NCBI RefSeq assembly: GCF_014191875.1
Contig: NZ_JACHXD010000020.1
Location: 1-64,000, forward strand
Length of the DNA: 64,000 bases
Reading direction: 5' to 3'
From: Pseudoduganella violacea
GTDB lineage: Bacteria > Pseudomonadota > Gammaproteobacteria > Burkholderiales > Burkholderiaceae_D
The translations under genes and the position numbers were made by a program. How positions within the stretch are numbered: the stretch's first letter is position 1; each line of letters opens with the position of its first letter. The notes under the pieces were generated by a model. It was not told the DNA's origin and did not search any database. It saw only the letters and a program-made list of their open reading frames with translations. Of the stretch, positions 17,330 through 26,182 are shown piece after piece.

Positions 17330-18727
17330 ATGAATCAACATACCACTACGCTGCTGGTGATCGGCGGCGGTCCTGGCGGCTATATCGCGGCCATCCGCGC
17401 CGGCCAGCTGGGCATACCTACCACGCTGATCGAGGCCGCTGAGCTGGGCGGCACCTGCCTCAATGTCGGCTGCATACCCTCGAAGGCGCTGATCCATGCG
17501 GCCGAAGAGTTCGAAAAAGCCACCCATTTCGCGGGCGGCTCGGCGCTTGGCATTTCGGTGCAGTCGCCGCGCATCGACATCGGCCAGACCGTGCTGTGGA
17601 AAGACGGCATCGTCAGCCGCCTGACCGGCGGCGTGGCGGCACTGCTGAAAAAAAGCGGTGTGCATGTCGTCAAGGGCTGGGCCAATATCGTCGACGGCAA
17701 GACCGTCGAGGTGATACGCGACGGCGAAATCCCGCAGCGCATCGGCTGCCAGCACCTGCTGCTGGCCACTGGTTCGCACGCTACCGAATTGCCCTTCATG
17801 CCGTTCGGCGGGCCGGTGATCAGCGCAACGGAAGCGCTGTCGCCCAAGACCGTGCCGGACAAACTGGTGGTCGTGGGCGGAGGTTATATCGGTCTTGAAC
17901 TGGGCATCACCTATGCCAAGTTGGGAGCGCAGGTGCATGTGGTGGAAGCGCAGGAGCGCATCCTGCCAGCCTATGATGCGGATCTGACCCGTCCCGTCGG
18001 CATTGCGCTCAAGGGCCTGGGCGTCGAAACCCACCTGGGTTGCTCGGTGCTCGGCCTGGACGAGAAGGGCAGTGCGGTGCGTATCAAGAATGCCGCTGGC
18101 GAAGAGTCGGTATTGGCCGCGGATCAGGTGCTGGTCGCCGTCGGTCGGCGTCCGAATACACGCGGCTTCGGCCTGGAGAAGCTGCGCATCGACATGGATG
18201 GGCATTTCATCAAGGTCGACGACCAGTGCCGCACGTCGATGCGCGATGTATGGGCCATCGGCGACGTGACCGGTGAGCCGATGCTGGCGCACCGCGCCAT
18301 GGCGCAAGGCGAGATGGTGGCCGAGATCATCAGCGGCAAGCGCCGCCATTTCACGCCTGCGGCCATTGCGGCGGTGTGCTTTACCGATCCGGAAGTGGTG
18401 GTGGTCGGCCTCACGCCGCAGCAGGCGCGCGCGCAGGGCATCGCCTGCATCGACGCGATGTTCCCCTTCGCCGCCAACGGGCGCGCCATGTCGCTCGAAT
18501 CGAAGGACGGTTTCGTGCGGGTGGTGGCGCGCAGCGACAACCATCTGATCATCGGCTGGCAGGCGGTCGGCAAGGCGGTGTCGGAGCTGTCCGCCGCGTT
18601 CGGCCAATCCATCGAGATGGGCGCGACGCTCGAAGATGTGGCGGGCACGATCCACGCGCATCCGACCTTGGGCGAAGCGATCCAGGAGGCAGCGCTGCGC
18701 GCCTTGGGGCATGCCCTGCATATTTGA
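17330..18727 (+). CDS. lpdV: Dihydrolipoyl dehydrogenase E3 (branched-chain complex type)
   Basis: A 465-residue FAD-dependent oxidoreductase. It shows the FAD motif VIGGGPGGYIAAIRAGQLG, the redox disulphide GGTCLNVGCIPSK (C43 and C48), an NAD-binding GGGYIGLELG, and the C-terminal dimer motif HAHPTLGEAI carrying the catalytic His-Glu pair. It reoxidises the dihydrolipoyl group of E2 with NAD+. It starts four bases after the E2 stop, closes the operon, and is followed by a strong terminator at 18766-18794. No bkdR-type regulator gene is adjacent. Confidence 0.96.
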   Translation: MNQHTTTLLVIGGGPGGYIAAIRAGQLGIPTTLIEAAELGGTCLNVGCIPSKALIHAAEEFEKATHFAGGSALGISVQSPRIDIGQTVLWKDGIVSRLTGGVAALLKKSGVHVVKGWANIVDGKTVEVIRDGEIPQRIGCQHLLLATGSHATELPFMPFGGPVISATEALSPKTVPDKLVVVGGGYIGLELGITYAKLGAQVHVVEAQERILPAYDADLTRPVGIALKGLGVETHLGCSVLGLDEKGSAVRIKNAAGEESVLAADQVLVAVGRRPNTRGFGLEKLRIDMDGHFIKVDDQCRTSMRDVWAIGDVTGEPMLAHRAMAQGEMVAEIISGKRRHFTPAAIAAVCFTDPEVVVVGLTPQQARAQGIACIDAMFPFAANGRAMSLESKDGFVRVVARSDNHLIIGWQAVGKAVSELSAAFGQSIEMGATLEDVAGTIHAHPTLGEAIQEAALRALGHALHI

Positions 18728-18765
18728 GCCGGCTACATAACGAGGTACTCGGCAGCAAAAAAGGC

Positions 18766-18794
18766 AAAGCCCCTGGATTTCCAGGGGCTTTTTT
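18766..18794 (+). terminator. Intrinsic terminator of the branched-chain dehydrogenase operon
   Basis: An 11-base stem AAAGCCCCTGG / CCAGGGGCTTT with an ATTT loop is followed by a T run on the plus strand, about 40 bases after the lpdV stop. Confidence 0.9.
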
Positions 18795-18900
18795 ACTTGG
18801 CATGGTCCAGCAAACGGTGGCAGCGGCAAGCTGACCTGCTAGAAAAGATGTAGCCAGCCGCTTGGTTAGTCTTCATGTTATTTTTGCACATGGAGGCTAG

Positions 18901-19221
18901 ATGAAGAAACGATTCACCGAAGAACAGATCATTGGAATTTTGCGCCAGGCCGATGCCGACGGCGTCGTAATTCGCGATCTCTGTAAGAAGCACAATATCA
19001 CCGAGCAGACTTTTTTCCGGTGGCGCACTAAGTACAACGGCTTTACCGTGCCGGAAGCACGTCGGCTCAAGGACTTGGAGGCTGAGAACGCCAAGTTGAA
19101 GAAGCTCCTGGCAGAACAGTTGCTGGCGATCGAGGGATTGAAGGAGATCGCTGGAAAAAATGGTGACCCCGGTAGCGAAGCGCCAGGCCCTCGAGATCCT
19201 GAAAGGCAAAGGACTTTCTGA
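18901..19221 (+). CDS. IS3-family transposase OrfA
   Basis: A 106-residue helix-turn-helix protein with the typical start MKKRFTEEQIIGILRQADAD, the recognition part LCKKHNITEQTFFRWRTKY, and a leucine-zipper helix (RLKDLEAENAKLKKLLAEQ). It appears intact. In IS3 elements OrfA is fused to OrfB by programmed frameshifting to make the transposase, but the OrfB region here is defective. The gene may still be expressed as a DNA-binding fragment. Confidence 0.9.
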   Translation: MKKRFTEEQIIGILRQADADGVVIRDLCKKHNITEQTFFRWRTKYNGFTVPEARRLKDLEAENAKLKKLLAEQLLAIEGLKEIAGKNGDPGSEAPGPRDPERQRTF

Positions 19222-19698
19222 GCGCGCTGCATGCCGATATGCCGGGGTAAGTAGGCGCGTTGCGCAGTACGATCTGAAGCAACCCGCCAAAGATCAGATG
19301 CTAGGTTCTGTCTTGATCGATGCATCCGGTCGATATCCACGTTTCGGTTATCGTCGGATCGCCGTGATGACGGATATGTCTGAAAGCCGGGTATGGAGGC
19401 TTTGGAGCCGGCTGGGGTTAAACCTCCCCAAACGCAGGCCGAGGAAGCGGCGCTGTGGCAGCGACATCCGCATCCCTGCCGCTACGGTAGCCCTTGGCAA
19501 AATGGATTCGTTGAGAGCTTTAATGGCAAGCTGCGCGACGAGTGTCTGAATCGGGAATGGTTCCTAAGCCGCCAAGAAGCCAAACTCGTGATTGAAAAAT
19601 GGCGGCACTTCTATAACAATGAGCGGCCGCATTCTGCGCTCGGCAACCGCACCCCAGCTTTGGTCGGGAATCTGCGGCGCCAAAAAATGGCGGCGTAA
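19160..19698 (+). pseudogene. IS3-family transposase OrfB, central catalytic part deleted
   Basis: The first part (frame of 19160) encodes the OrfB N-terminus: LEILKGKGLSERAACRYAGVSRR, YPRFGYRRIAVM and LPKRRPRKRRCGSDIRIP. At about 19490 the frame jumps; the downstream part (frame of 19393) reads YGSPWQNGFVESFNGKLRDE and then HFYNNERPHSALG. The stretch between, which holds the two catalytic aspartates of the DDE core, is missing, while the region of the glutamate remains. The protein cannot transpose on its own. Confidence 0.9.
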
Positions 19699-19821
19699 AG
19701 TCGAAGACTAATTGCGGCGGTGGCTACAAATTCTCAAAGCAGGTCAGTTATCTGCTGGCGTTGCTTGGTGATCCACAAACCGCGCACAGGCCGAAAGGCC
19801 AGGCTTACCCGAACAGCCTGC

Positions 19822-20706
19822 TTAGTCCGCAGGCGCGTATTTGCGCTCAAGGGAGTCGTATAGCTCCTTGTCGACCAAACGCTGTCTTTCCTCGAATGGC
19901 GCCACCAGCGATAAATCTTCCGCCAGCTGGCCATTCTCGCGCAGCTGGCGCAAGGCCTTTTGCATCCCATGTACCGCGCTTTGCAGGGTGGCATTGGCGT
20001 ACAAGACTATCCCGTAGCCTAGTTGTTCAAGTTCAGCGCGCGATAAGGTAGGTGTTTTGCCGCCGATGACGATATTGATAAGCTGCGGCGTTTTAAACAG
20101 CTGCGGCAGGCGTTTTATGTCCGCCAGCGTTTCGGTCGCTTCGATGAAGAGAATGTCTGCGCCGGCCTCAATGTAGCGATGGCTGCGCTCGATAGCGTCC
20201 TCGATGCCGTGCACGGCACAGGCATCGCAGCGGGCGATAAGCTGCACGTTCCGGTCTTCGCGCGCATCCACCGCCGCGTGTAATTTGCCGACCATTTCAC
20301 TGGTCGAGATCACCGCTTTCCCGGCAAAGTGACCGCATTTCTTCGGCATGACCTGGTCTTCGAGCTGAATGGCATCGGCGCCGGCACGTTCAAGTGTGCG
20401 GACCGTGCGGAAGACATTCAAGGCATTGCCAAAGCCGGTGTCGGCATCCACGATAATCGGCAGAGTGGAGGCGTCCCGAACGCGCGCGGTATGCTCGGCT
20501 ACTTCATGCAATCCGATGAAACCAAGATCGGGCAAGCCAAGCGACATATTGGAAATACCGGCGCCAGTCAAATACAAGGCTTCGAATCCGAGGTCTTCAA
20601 TGACGCGCGCACTAAGCGCATTGAAAGCCCCGGTGACAAGGATTCCTTTACGTTCCTGAACACGCTGACGAAACGCGGCACGGCGGGTGGCTGAAATTTG
20701 GCTCAT
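19822..20706 (-). CDS. Isocitrate lyase/PEP-mutase superfamily enzyme (PrpB- or dimethylmalate-lyase-like)
   Basis: A 294-residue cytosolic enzyme of the expected size. The family signature is KKCGH (in QVMPKKCGHFAGKAVIS, residues ~125-141), preceded by the metal-binding DADTGFGNALNVFRTVR and followed by IARCDA. These fit carbon-carbon lyases such as 2-methylisocitrate lyase, oxaloacetate decarboxylase or 2,3-dimethylmalate lyase; which one is not decidable by eye. No other methylcitrate-cycle gene is next to it. The GAGGAAC ribosome site lies seven bases before the start. Upstream on the minus strand is a sigma-54-type promoter and a group of GTTTCA repeats, so an enhancer-binding regulator probably controls it. 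Confidence 0.9.
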   Translation of the reverse strand: MSQISATRRAAFRQRVQERKGILVTGAFNALSARVIEDLGFEALYLTGAGISNMSLGLPDLGFIGLHEVAEHTARVRDASTLPIIVDADTGFGNALNVFRTVRTLERAGADAIQLEDQVMPKKCGHFAGKAVISTSEMVGKLHAAVDAREDRNVQLIARCDACAVHGIEDAIERSHRYIEAGADILFIEATETLADIKRLPQLFKTPQLINIVIGGKTPTLSRAELEQLGYGIVLYANATLQSAVHGMQKALRQLRENGQLAEDLSLVAPFEERQRLVDKELYDSLERKYAPAD

Positions 20707-20738
20707 AAGTTCCTCATTTTCAAAAAACTTCTGTTTCA

Positions 20739-20753
20739 GCAGTTTTCATGCCA
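20739..20753 (-). promoter_or_regulatory. Sigma-54 (-24/-12) promoter of the PEP-mutase-family gene
   Basis: On the minus strand the sequence TGGCATGAAAACTGC matches the sigma-54 layout: GG and GC are ten bases apart, with TGGC at -24 and TGC at -12. Transcription would begin near 20727, giving an untranslated leader of about 20 bases before the ATG at 20706. The promoter was found by pattern; it is supported by the enhancer-like repeats 80-120 bases upstream. Confidence 0.65.
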
Positions 20754-20829
20754 GAGAGCCATCTTGCTTAAATTATCTTAATATTCAAAGGCTTAGATTC
20801 CGGCGCGACGGCAAGGCTGGACTGGGAGT

Positions 20830-20873
20830 GTTTCACGGGGCGTTTCGACGTTTCATCGTGTTTCAGGTGAAAC
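20830..20873 (-). promoter_or_regulatory. Cluster of GTTTCA/TGAAAC half-sites, candidate enhancer (UAS)
   Basis: The sequence GTTTC(A/G) occurs at 20830, 20842, 20850 and 20860, and its complement TGAAAC at 20868. The last two form an inverted repeat with a two-base gap (GTTTCAGGTGAAAC). They lie about 80-120 bases upstream of the -24/-12 element, the usual distance for a bacterial enhancer-binding protein. No gene for such an activator is adjacent. Confidence 0.55.
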
Positions 20874-20882
20874 GGTGCTGGG

Positions 20883-21017
20883 ATGGCGCTTGGTGCCTGC
20901 CCCGCAGTAATTTATACCCTGGTGGAAACGCTGAGCGCGCTTGACCGCTGGGCTGAACAGCATTTTCCTGAACTGGATGCGGCACGCCTGAGTTACGACA
21001 GCGTGGACGCGCCGTAA
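20883..21017 (+). CDS. Possible small protein or gene remnant (44 aa)
   Basis: A short frame starts with ATG at 20883 and reads MALGACPAVIYTLVETL to a stop at 21015-21017, ending two bases before the convergent LysR stop. The amino acid make-up and third-position GC look coding (LDRWAEQHFPELDAARLSY). There is no clear ribosome site. It could be the tail of a lost gene or a genuine microprotein; nothing recognised. Confidence 0.3.
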   Translation: MALGACPAVIYTLVETLSALDRWAEQHFPELDAARLSYDSVDAP

Positions 21018-21018
21018 C

Positions 21019-21912
21019 TCAGGCGTTTGCCGGCAGCAGATGCTCTGCCATGAAGTCGACAAAGGCGCGCACCCGAGGCAGCAGCTGGCGGTTGGAGGGC
21101 CACAGGACCCAAAAGGTGCTGGATGCGCCCGTCCAGTCATCGAGCACCGTGGCCAGCGTGCCGTCGGCGAGCGCCTGGCGGACGGCGAAATCCGGCAGGC
21201 AGGCGATGCCGTGGCCCTGCATCGCCATATACAACAGGGTCTCCACATGGTTGCTGGTCATACCGGGCGGCAGCCGGATATCGGCGTCCTGGCCGGCGCG
21301 CTGAAGGGGCCATTTCTCCAGCAGGCCGGTGGTGGGGAAGCGGTGCAGCAGGCAGGCGTGGCCAACCAGATCGGCGGGGCCTTGCGGCCAGCCGTGCCGG
21401 GCGAAATAGGCCGGGGCGCCGACGCACAGGAAACGGCTGCTGCCAAGGCGCTTGCTCAATAGGCGGGAGTCGCTGAGTTCGCCGGTGCGCACGACGGCAT
21501 CGAAACCTTCGTCGATCACATCCACCAGCCGGTCGCTGAAATCCAGGTCGAGCTCGATTTGCGGATAGTGCGCGGCGAAGGCCGACAGCACGGGCAGCAT
21601 CAGGCCGCTGACCAGGGGCAGGCTGACCCGCAGACGGCCTTGCGGACTGGCCCGCGTGCCGGCCAGCTCATTTTCCGCCGCCGCCACCTCGGCCAGGATG
21701 CGCCGGCAGCGTTCCAGGAAGAGCATGCCTTCGGCCGTCAGGCTGACGCTGCGGGTGCTGCGTTGAAACACGCGCACGCCGAGCCGCTCTTCCAGCCGCG
21801 CGACGCCCTTGCTGACCGCCGACGAAGAAATGCCCAATTGGCGACCGGCCGCCACGAAGCTGCGCAGCTCGGCCACCCGCACAAAGAGCGTCATTCCACT
21901 TAGGCTATCCAA
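21019..21912 (-). CDS. LysR-family transcriptional regulator
   Basis: A 297-residue regulator. The N-terminal helix-turn-helix is seen in MTLFVRVAELRSFVAAGRQLG, SSSAVSKGVARLEERLGVRVF and the usual RSTRSVSLTAEG. The rest is the LysR effector-binding domain, with FSDRLVDVIDEGFDAVVRTGEL and a late LLYMAMQGHGIACLPDF typical of the CrgA/DhcR-like branch. It is divergent from the DHA2 MFS gene at 22026 with ~110 bases between the starts, so it probably controls that efflux gene and may respond to a substrate of the pump. Confidence 0.94.
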   Translation of the reverse strand: MDSLSGMTLFVRVAELRSFVAAGRQLGISSSAVSKGVARLEERLGVRVFQRSTRSVSLTAEGMLFLERCRRILAEVAAAENELAGTRASPQGRLRVSLPLVSGLMLPVLSAFAAHYPQIELDLDFSDRLVDVIDEGFDAVVRTGELSDSRLLSKRLGSSRFLCVGAPAYFARHGWPQGPADLVGHACLLHRFPTTGLLEKWPLQRAGQDADIRLPPGMTSNHVETLLYMAMQGHGIACLPDFAVRQALADGTLATVLDDWTGASSTFWVLWPSNRQLLPRVRAFVDFMAEHLLPANA

Positions 21913-22025
21913 TACAGTGCCCCATTGATGATGAAGTAGTCATGTCTGTGAGGATATTACGCCTATTTTTCCAACTTTGATTCCTGTGTAGCATTAATCC
22001 TCTTTGCCATTCAGAGGAGGAATCG

Positions 22026-23543
22026 ATGAGCAGCATCCCCGTACCCATGCCGGACGCCGTAGCCCGTCCAGGACCCTTGATCCTGACCGCGTGCTTGACG
22101 GCGGCAATTATCCCGCTGAGCATTGCCGGCCCGGCCGTGGTTGTTCCCGCGATCAATCAGGCGCTGGGCGGCAGCACGGCGGAACTGGCCTGGATCATCA
22201 ACGCCTACATCCTCACCTACGGCAGCGCCACCCTGGCGGCGGGCAGCCTGGCCGATACCTATGGGCGCAAGCGGACCTGGCTGACGGGCATGCTGCTGTT
22301 CGCCTTGGTGACGGCGGCCATACCGTATATGCCATCCGTGCGCTGGATCGACCTGCTGCGCCTGATCCAGGGATTGGCGGCGGCAGCGGCGTTCGCGGGC
22401 GCCATGGCGGCGTTGACGCAGGAGTTTGACGGCCATGCCCGGACCCGGGTATTCAGCCTGATCGGAACCACCTTCGGCGCGGGCGCTGCTTTCGGCCCCT
22501 TCCTGGCCGGGCTGCTGACAGATAGCTTGGGCTGGCAATGGGTCTTTCTGCTGCCGGCCCTGGTCGCGGTGCTGGCCTCGCTTCTGATCGGGCGCTTTGC
22601 ACGCGAGACGCGGGACCCGCAAGCCACGGGCCTGGATTGGCCCGGCGCCATCAGTTTCACCGCTGGACTGGCGCTGCTCACCTATGGGGTCATTCTGGCG
22701 CCCGAGAAAGGGTGGGGGCATGCCGCGGTGCTGGCATCATTGGCCAGTGCGGCCGCGCTGCTGTGCGCCTTCGTGTGCATTGAATTGCGGCGCGAGCGGC
22801 CTTTGCTCGACCTGTCCCTGTTCGCTAATGCGCGCTTTGTCGGCGTGCAGGTATTGGCGGTCGCACCGGCTTATGCCTATATCGTGCTGCTCGTGATCCT
22901 GCCCGCGCGCTTTATCGGGGTGGAAGGATGCAGCGCGTTGCAGGCTGGCAGGATGATGATTGCGCTGTCCGCGCCCTTGCTGCTAGTCCCCTTCATCGCT
23001 GGCCAGCTGGCGCGCTGGATCAGTGTCGGCATGCTGTCGGGGCTTGGACTTGTTATTGCCGCGATGGGCCTGGCTTGGCTGGGCCACAGTATTTCGAGCG
23101 ATACCGCCAGCCGCTTCCTGGCGATGGCGACGATCGGTATGGGCATCGGTTTGCCCTGGGGTGTAATGGATGGTCTGGCCGTCAGCGTGGTGCCCAAGGA
23201 GCGGGCCGGCATGGCGGCCGGTATCTTCAATGCGGTTCGCCTGGCGGGGGATGGGATCGCGCTGGCGGCGGTGGGGGCCATGCTGTCGGCACGTATGCTG
23301 TCCGGACTGATCGCTTCCGCAGGCAATGGCACACCTGGTGGTGCTCTTGCGGCGGCATCGAACCGGCTTGCCATGAGCGATATGGGGAACGCCTTGGTCC
23401 ATGTGCCAGCGGTGGGCAAGTCCGTTCTGCTGCAGGTCTATGAAGGGGCTTTCCGCTGGCAGTTGCTGATGCTGGCAGCGGCGGCGGCAGTGACGGCGCT
23501 GGTGATCTTCCTGCTTTTGGGCCGGGTGAAAACGCAGGACTGA
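22026..23543 (+). CDS. MFS drug-efflux transporter, DHA2 (14-TM) type
   Basis: A 505-residue membrane protein. A GAGGAGG ribosome site precedes the ATG. The N-terminal half has the MFS motif GSLADTYGRKRTW and the drug-antiporter motif C-like LIGTTFGAGAAFGPFLAGLL. Fourteen helices can be drawn, as in EmrB/QacA-like proteins. It probably exports toxic organic compounds in exchange for protons. The divergent LysR gene is its probable regulator. No membrane-fusion partner (EmrA type) is adjacent. Confidence 0.92.
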   Translation: MSSIPVPMPDAVARPGPLILTACLTAAIIPLSIAGPAVVVPAINQALGGSTAELAWIINAYILTYGSATLAAGSLADTYGRKRTWLTGMLLFALVTAAIPYMPSVRWIDLLRLIQGLAAAAAFAGAMAALTQEFDGHARTRVFSLIGTTFGAGAAFGPFLAGLLTDSLGWQWVFLLPALVAVLASLLIGRFARETRDPQATGLDWPGAISFTAGLALLTYGVILAPEKGWGHAAVLASLASAAALLCAFVCIELRRERPLLDLSLFANARFVGVQVLAVAPAYAYIVLLVILPARFIGVEGCSALQAGRMMIALSAPLLLVPFIAGQLARWISVGMLSGLGLVIAAMGLAWLGHSISSDTASRFLAMATIGMGIGLPWGVMDGLAVSVVPKERAGMAAGIFNAVRLAGDGIALAAVGAMLSARMLSGLIASAGNGTPGGALAAASNRLAMSDMGNALVHVPAVGKSVLLQVYEGAFRWQLLMLAAAAAVTALVIFLLLGRVKTQD

Positions 23544-23635
23544 AATGGGACCGGGTAAGCTGTTGCGCATGGCGATGGGAATCCCTGCCAAGTGATCGGG
23601 TAAGATCGAGCTGAATTCCCGCGATAAGGAAATGC

Positions 23636-24310
23636 ATGCCCGATCACCTCCCACCTCGAAAGGTCTTGCTCGCCGGCGCCACCGGGCTGGTCGGAGGGCA
23701 CATCCTCCAGGCACTGCTGGCCGACCAGACGGTAAATGAAATCCATATTCTCAGCCGGCGCGAGCTTGCCCATGCCGCTCCCCGGGCGCACGTCCATCTC
23801 GTGGATTTTGCCCGCCTGCCTCCTTTGCCCGGCGTGGATGAGGTTTATCTGGCGCTCGGCACGACGATCCGCGTTGCCGGCAGCCAGCAGGCGTTCCGGG
23901 CGGTGGACCTGGACGCCAATCTTGCGGTAGCCAAGGCCGCGGCTGCGGCAGGGGCCACGCGCGCTGGCCTGGTGAGCGCTGTCGGTGCCGATGCCGGGTC
24001 TTCCGTTTTCTACAATCGCGTCAAAGGTGAACTGGAGCACGCGCTCAAGGGCTTGTATCCAGGCTTGGTGATCGCGCAGCCCTCCCTCCTGCTGGGAGAC
24101 CGCGACAGCTTGCAACAACCCATGCGTTGGGGCGAAAAGATCGCGGCGCCGGTCGCCCAGCTCTTCTCCCCATTCCTGCCTGGACGCTATAAGCCTGTCC
24201 ACGCCAGCGCTGTCGCGAAAGCCTTGGTCCGTACGGTTCCCGTCAGCCGGGGGATTCGGGTACTCGCTTCCGACGAGCTGGCGGAATTGGGGCAGTCGCC
24301 AGCGGCATAA
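23636..24310 (+). CDS. NAD(P)-binding oxidoreductase, HTATIP2/atypical SDR type
   Basis: A 224-residue protein with an N-terminal Rossmann motif VLLAGATGLVGGHILQALLAD (residues 10-30). The later DEVYLALGTTIRVAGSQQAFRAVD, VSAVGADAGSSVFYNRVKGELE and QPSLLLGDR are typical of the small atypical SDRs related to HTATIP2 and YbjT. The YxxxK pair is present as YNRVK. These proteins bind NADPH, often without proven reaction. It begins 92 bases after the MFS gene and may share its transcript. Confidence 0.88.
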   Translation: MPDHLPPRKVLLAGATGLVGGHILQALLADQTVNEIHILSRRELAHAAPRAHVHLVDFARLPPLPGVDEVYLALGTTIRVAGSQQAFRAVDLDANLAVAKAAAAAGATRAGLVSAVGADAGSSVFYNRVKGELEHALKGLYPGLVIAQPSLLLGDRDSLQQPMRWGEKIAAPVAQLFSPFLPGRYKPVHASAVAKALVRTVPVSRGIRVLASDELAELGQSPAA

Positions 24311-24407
24311 GAGCGTGTCCTTTTGCTCTCCTTAATCGATGGACCACAGGGCGTGCACATCGAGCAAGGCGGTCAAGCTCGCCGGTTCCAAAGCCGCCCA
24401 GCGGCGC

Positions 24408-24689
24408 TCATTCCAGCTCTTCGATGGTGATAGCGCCAAAGGCATGGATAAGTTGAGCCGCGATATAGCCCAAGTATTCGCGGCCAAAACCGCCGTGATC
24501 GCAGAAGTACAAGCCGTACGCTGTTGCCGAAGCTGTCGCATCAGGCATGCCGGAATCGGGCGCGCCACGCCGAAACTCTATCGTGCCGGCTTGATTCGCG
24601 GGCAGCCTTGCCCCCGGCAGGCGGGCAAGGGCGCCGATCGTGGATTCGCCGCCTGGACTTTGGAATGAAAGCTTGTACTCAAAACCCAT
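24408..24689 (-). CDS. Hypothetical small protein (93 aa)
   Basis: The ATG at 24689 has an AGGA ribosome site eight bases upstream; the longer start is not coding-like. The protein reads MGFEYKLSFQSPGGEST at the start, holds AYGLYFCDHGGFGREYLG in the second half and ends in an acidic ITIEELE. It is probably cytosolic. The length and the evenly spaced hydrophobic residues suggest a small alpha/beta fold; no family recognised. It precedes the histidine kinase gene in order on the chromosome but is downstream of it on the minus strand, 110 bases from its stop. Confidence 0.6.
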   Translation of the reverse strand: MGFEYKLSFQSPGGESTIGALARLPGARLPANQAGTIEFRRGAPDSGMPDATASATAYGLYFCDHGGFGREYLGYIAAQLIHAFGAITIEELE

Positions 24690-24799
24690 GAATTTTTCCT
24701 GATGCAGTGTTGTGCTACATCCCAGCTTGGGATGCTTGTATTTTTGGCTGCTGCGACAGTGTGCCGTAAATATCGTCGCTGAGGCAAGTAAGGGGGAAA

Positions 24800-26182
24800 T
24801 CAAGCCGGAATTTCGATGACGAAGCGGCAGCCGCCCGATTGCGGCGTCGTAGTCAGTTGGACTGTGCCGCGCAGGCGCATCGCCGCTTGCTGGACGATGG
24901 ACAATCCCAGGCCCGACCCAGGCATATTCTGTCCGGCGCAGCGGTAGAAGCGCTCGAATACCAGTGCCTGTTCCGCCGGCGCGATGCCGGGGCCGTTGTC
25001 CGTCACGGCCAGCATCAGCGGGCCATCGGCGGCGAGGCGCAGCAGTTCCACGCGCACTTGCCCGCCTTCCTGGATGTAGTGCACCGCATTGTGCAGCAGA
25101 TTGTGCAGGATGGAGAGGAAGGCATGCCGGTCCAGCGCGTGGAGCAGTGTGTCCGGTGCTTCCAGCGACAATTCGATATCGCGCCGCATCGCGGCTGGCG
25201 CGACGTCGGCGATGGCTTGCTGTGCCAATTGGGCTGCGTCCAGCTTTTCGAGCGGTGCGTGCTGTTCCAGTTCGCGTTCGAACAGCGCCATTTCCAGCAA
25301 TTGCTGTACCAGATGGGAGGAGCGGGCCACGGCCTGGTCCAGCTGCTGCTCCGCCTCGGCGCGCTGGCGCGCATCCGGTGCCAGCGCCAGGACATGGGCC
25401 TGGGCCGAGATCACGGCCATCGGCGTGCGCAGCTCGTGCGCGGCGTCCTGCACGAAACGGGCTTCGCGCGCGATTTTGTGGCGCAATCGGGTCAGCAGGG
25501 TATCCAGCGCGGCCGCCAGCGGCTTGATTTCCTCGTATTCCGGTACGGCAGTCAGCGGCTCCAGGTCGTGCAGACCTTTGGCGGTGATCTGGTCCGACAA
25601 CTGCTGCAATGGCCGCAGGCCGCGCCGGACCGCCAGCCAGAGCGGCAGGACCACGAGCGGCAGCGCGATCAGCATGCTGATGGCCAGGTCGATGCCCATG
25701 CGCTGCAATATCCAGTTGCGCTGGATGATCTGCGCGCCCAGGCGCAAGGTGCGGCCCCCGGCCTGCTGCTGGTAAAGGCGGAAAGGCTGGCCGTCGACCA
25801 TGACGTCGCTCAGTTGCCGGCCGGCCTGTCCAAGCCGGGTAGCGCCGCTTTCCGGCGACCGGTATAAGGGAGCGCCGTCGGCGCCATACAGCTGCATCAG
25901 CATGATTCCTGGCACATTGTGCTCACGGTAGCTTGCGTTGACCAGCGTCGATGTGGTGGCGATGATGGCGCGCGCCTCGTCGTCATTTTTGGCCTTGGCC
26001 AGCATGCCGCTCAAACGGTTGCCCAGCGTGAGCACGCGTTCGTCGAATCGCGCGCTGTCGGTCTCGTTGATGAAATCGCGCGCCAGCAGCACGATCCACA
26101 CTAGGCAGAAGGCCGCCAGCAAAGCGAGCATGACGCGCCGCACCAGGGTGCGGCGGCCGAACATCGGCATGGAAAGCGTCAT
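24800..26182 (-). CDS. Sensor histidine kinase, QseC-like
   Basis: A 460-residue inner-membrane kinase. An N-terminal helix (residues ~10-30) and a second around 160-180 flank a periplasmic sensor loop of about 130 residues. Then come a HAMP-like linker, the phospho-acceptor region FVQDAAHELRTPMAVISAQ, and the ATP-binding domain with HNLLHNAVHYIQ, VTDNGPGIAP and GSGLGLSIVQ. The whole resembles the QseC/TctE group. It overlaps the response-regulator gene upstream by ATGA, so the two are cotranslated. The signal is not known. Confidence 0.93.
   Translation of the reverse strand: MTLSMPMFGRRTLVRRVMLALLAAFCLVWIVLLARDFINETDSARFDERVLTLGNRLSGMLAKAKNDDEARAIIATTSTLVNASYREHNVPGIMLMQLYGADGAPLYRSPESGATRLGQAGRQLSDVMVDGQPFRLYQQQAGGRTLRLGAQIIQRNWILQRMGIDLAISMLIALPLVVLPLWLAVRRGLRPLQQLSDQITAKGLHDLEPLTAVPEYEEIKPLAAALDTLLTRLRHKIAREARFVQDAAHELRTPMAVISAQAHVLALAPDARQRAEAEQQLDQAVARSSHLVQQLLEMALFERELEQHAPLEKLDAAQLAQQAIADVAPAAMRRDIELSLEAPDTLLHALDRHAFLSILHNLLHNAVHYIQEGGQVRVELLRLAADGPLMLAVTDNGPGIAPAEQALVFERFYRCAGQNMPGSGLGLSIVQQAAMRLRGTVQLTTTPQSGGCRFVIEIPA

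Larger units (their letters stand above)
18849..19728 (+). mobile_element. IS3-family insertion sequence, internally deleted (880 bp)
   Basis: Both ends begin with TGTAGCC and share an imperfect terminal inverted repeat of about 26 bases: the left end reads TGTAGCCAGCCGC, the right end (on the minus strand) TGTAGCCACCGCC, and both continue to TTAGTCTTC. Two transposase frames lie inside. Complete IS3-family elements of this group are about 1.2 kb, so some 350 bases are lost from the centre. No convincing target duplication is visible. The OrfA sequence (MKKRFTEEQIIGILRQAD) resembles the IS407/IS2-like groups of the IS3 family. Confidence 0.88.
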
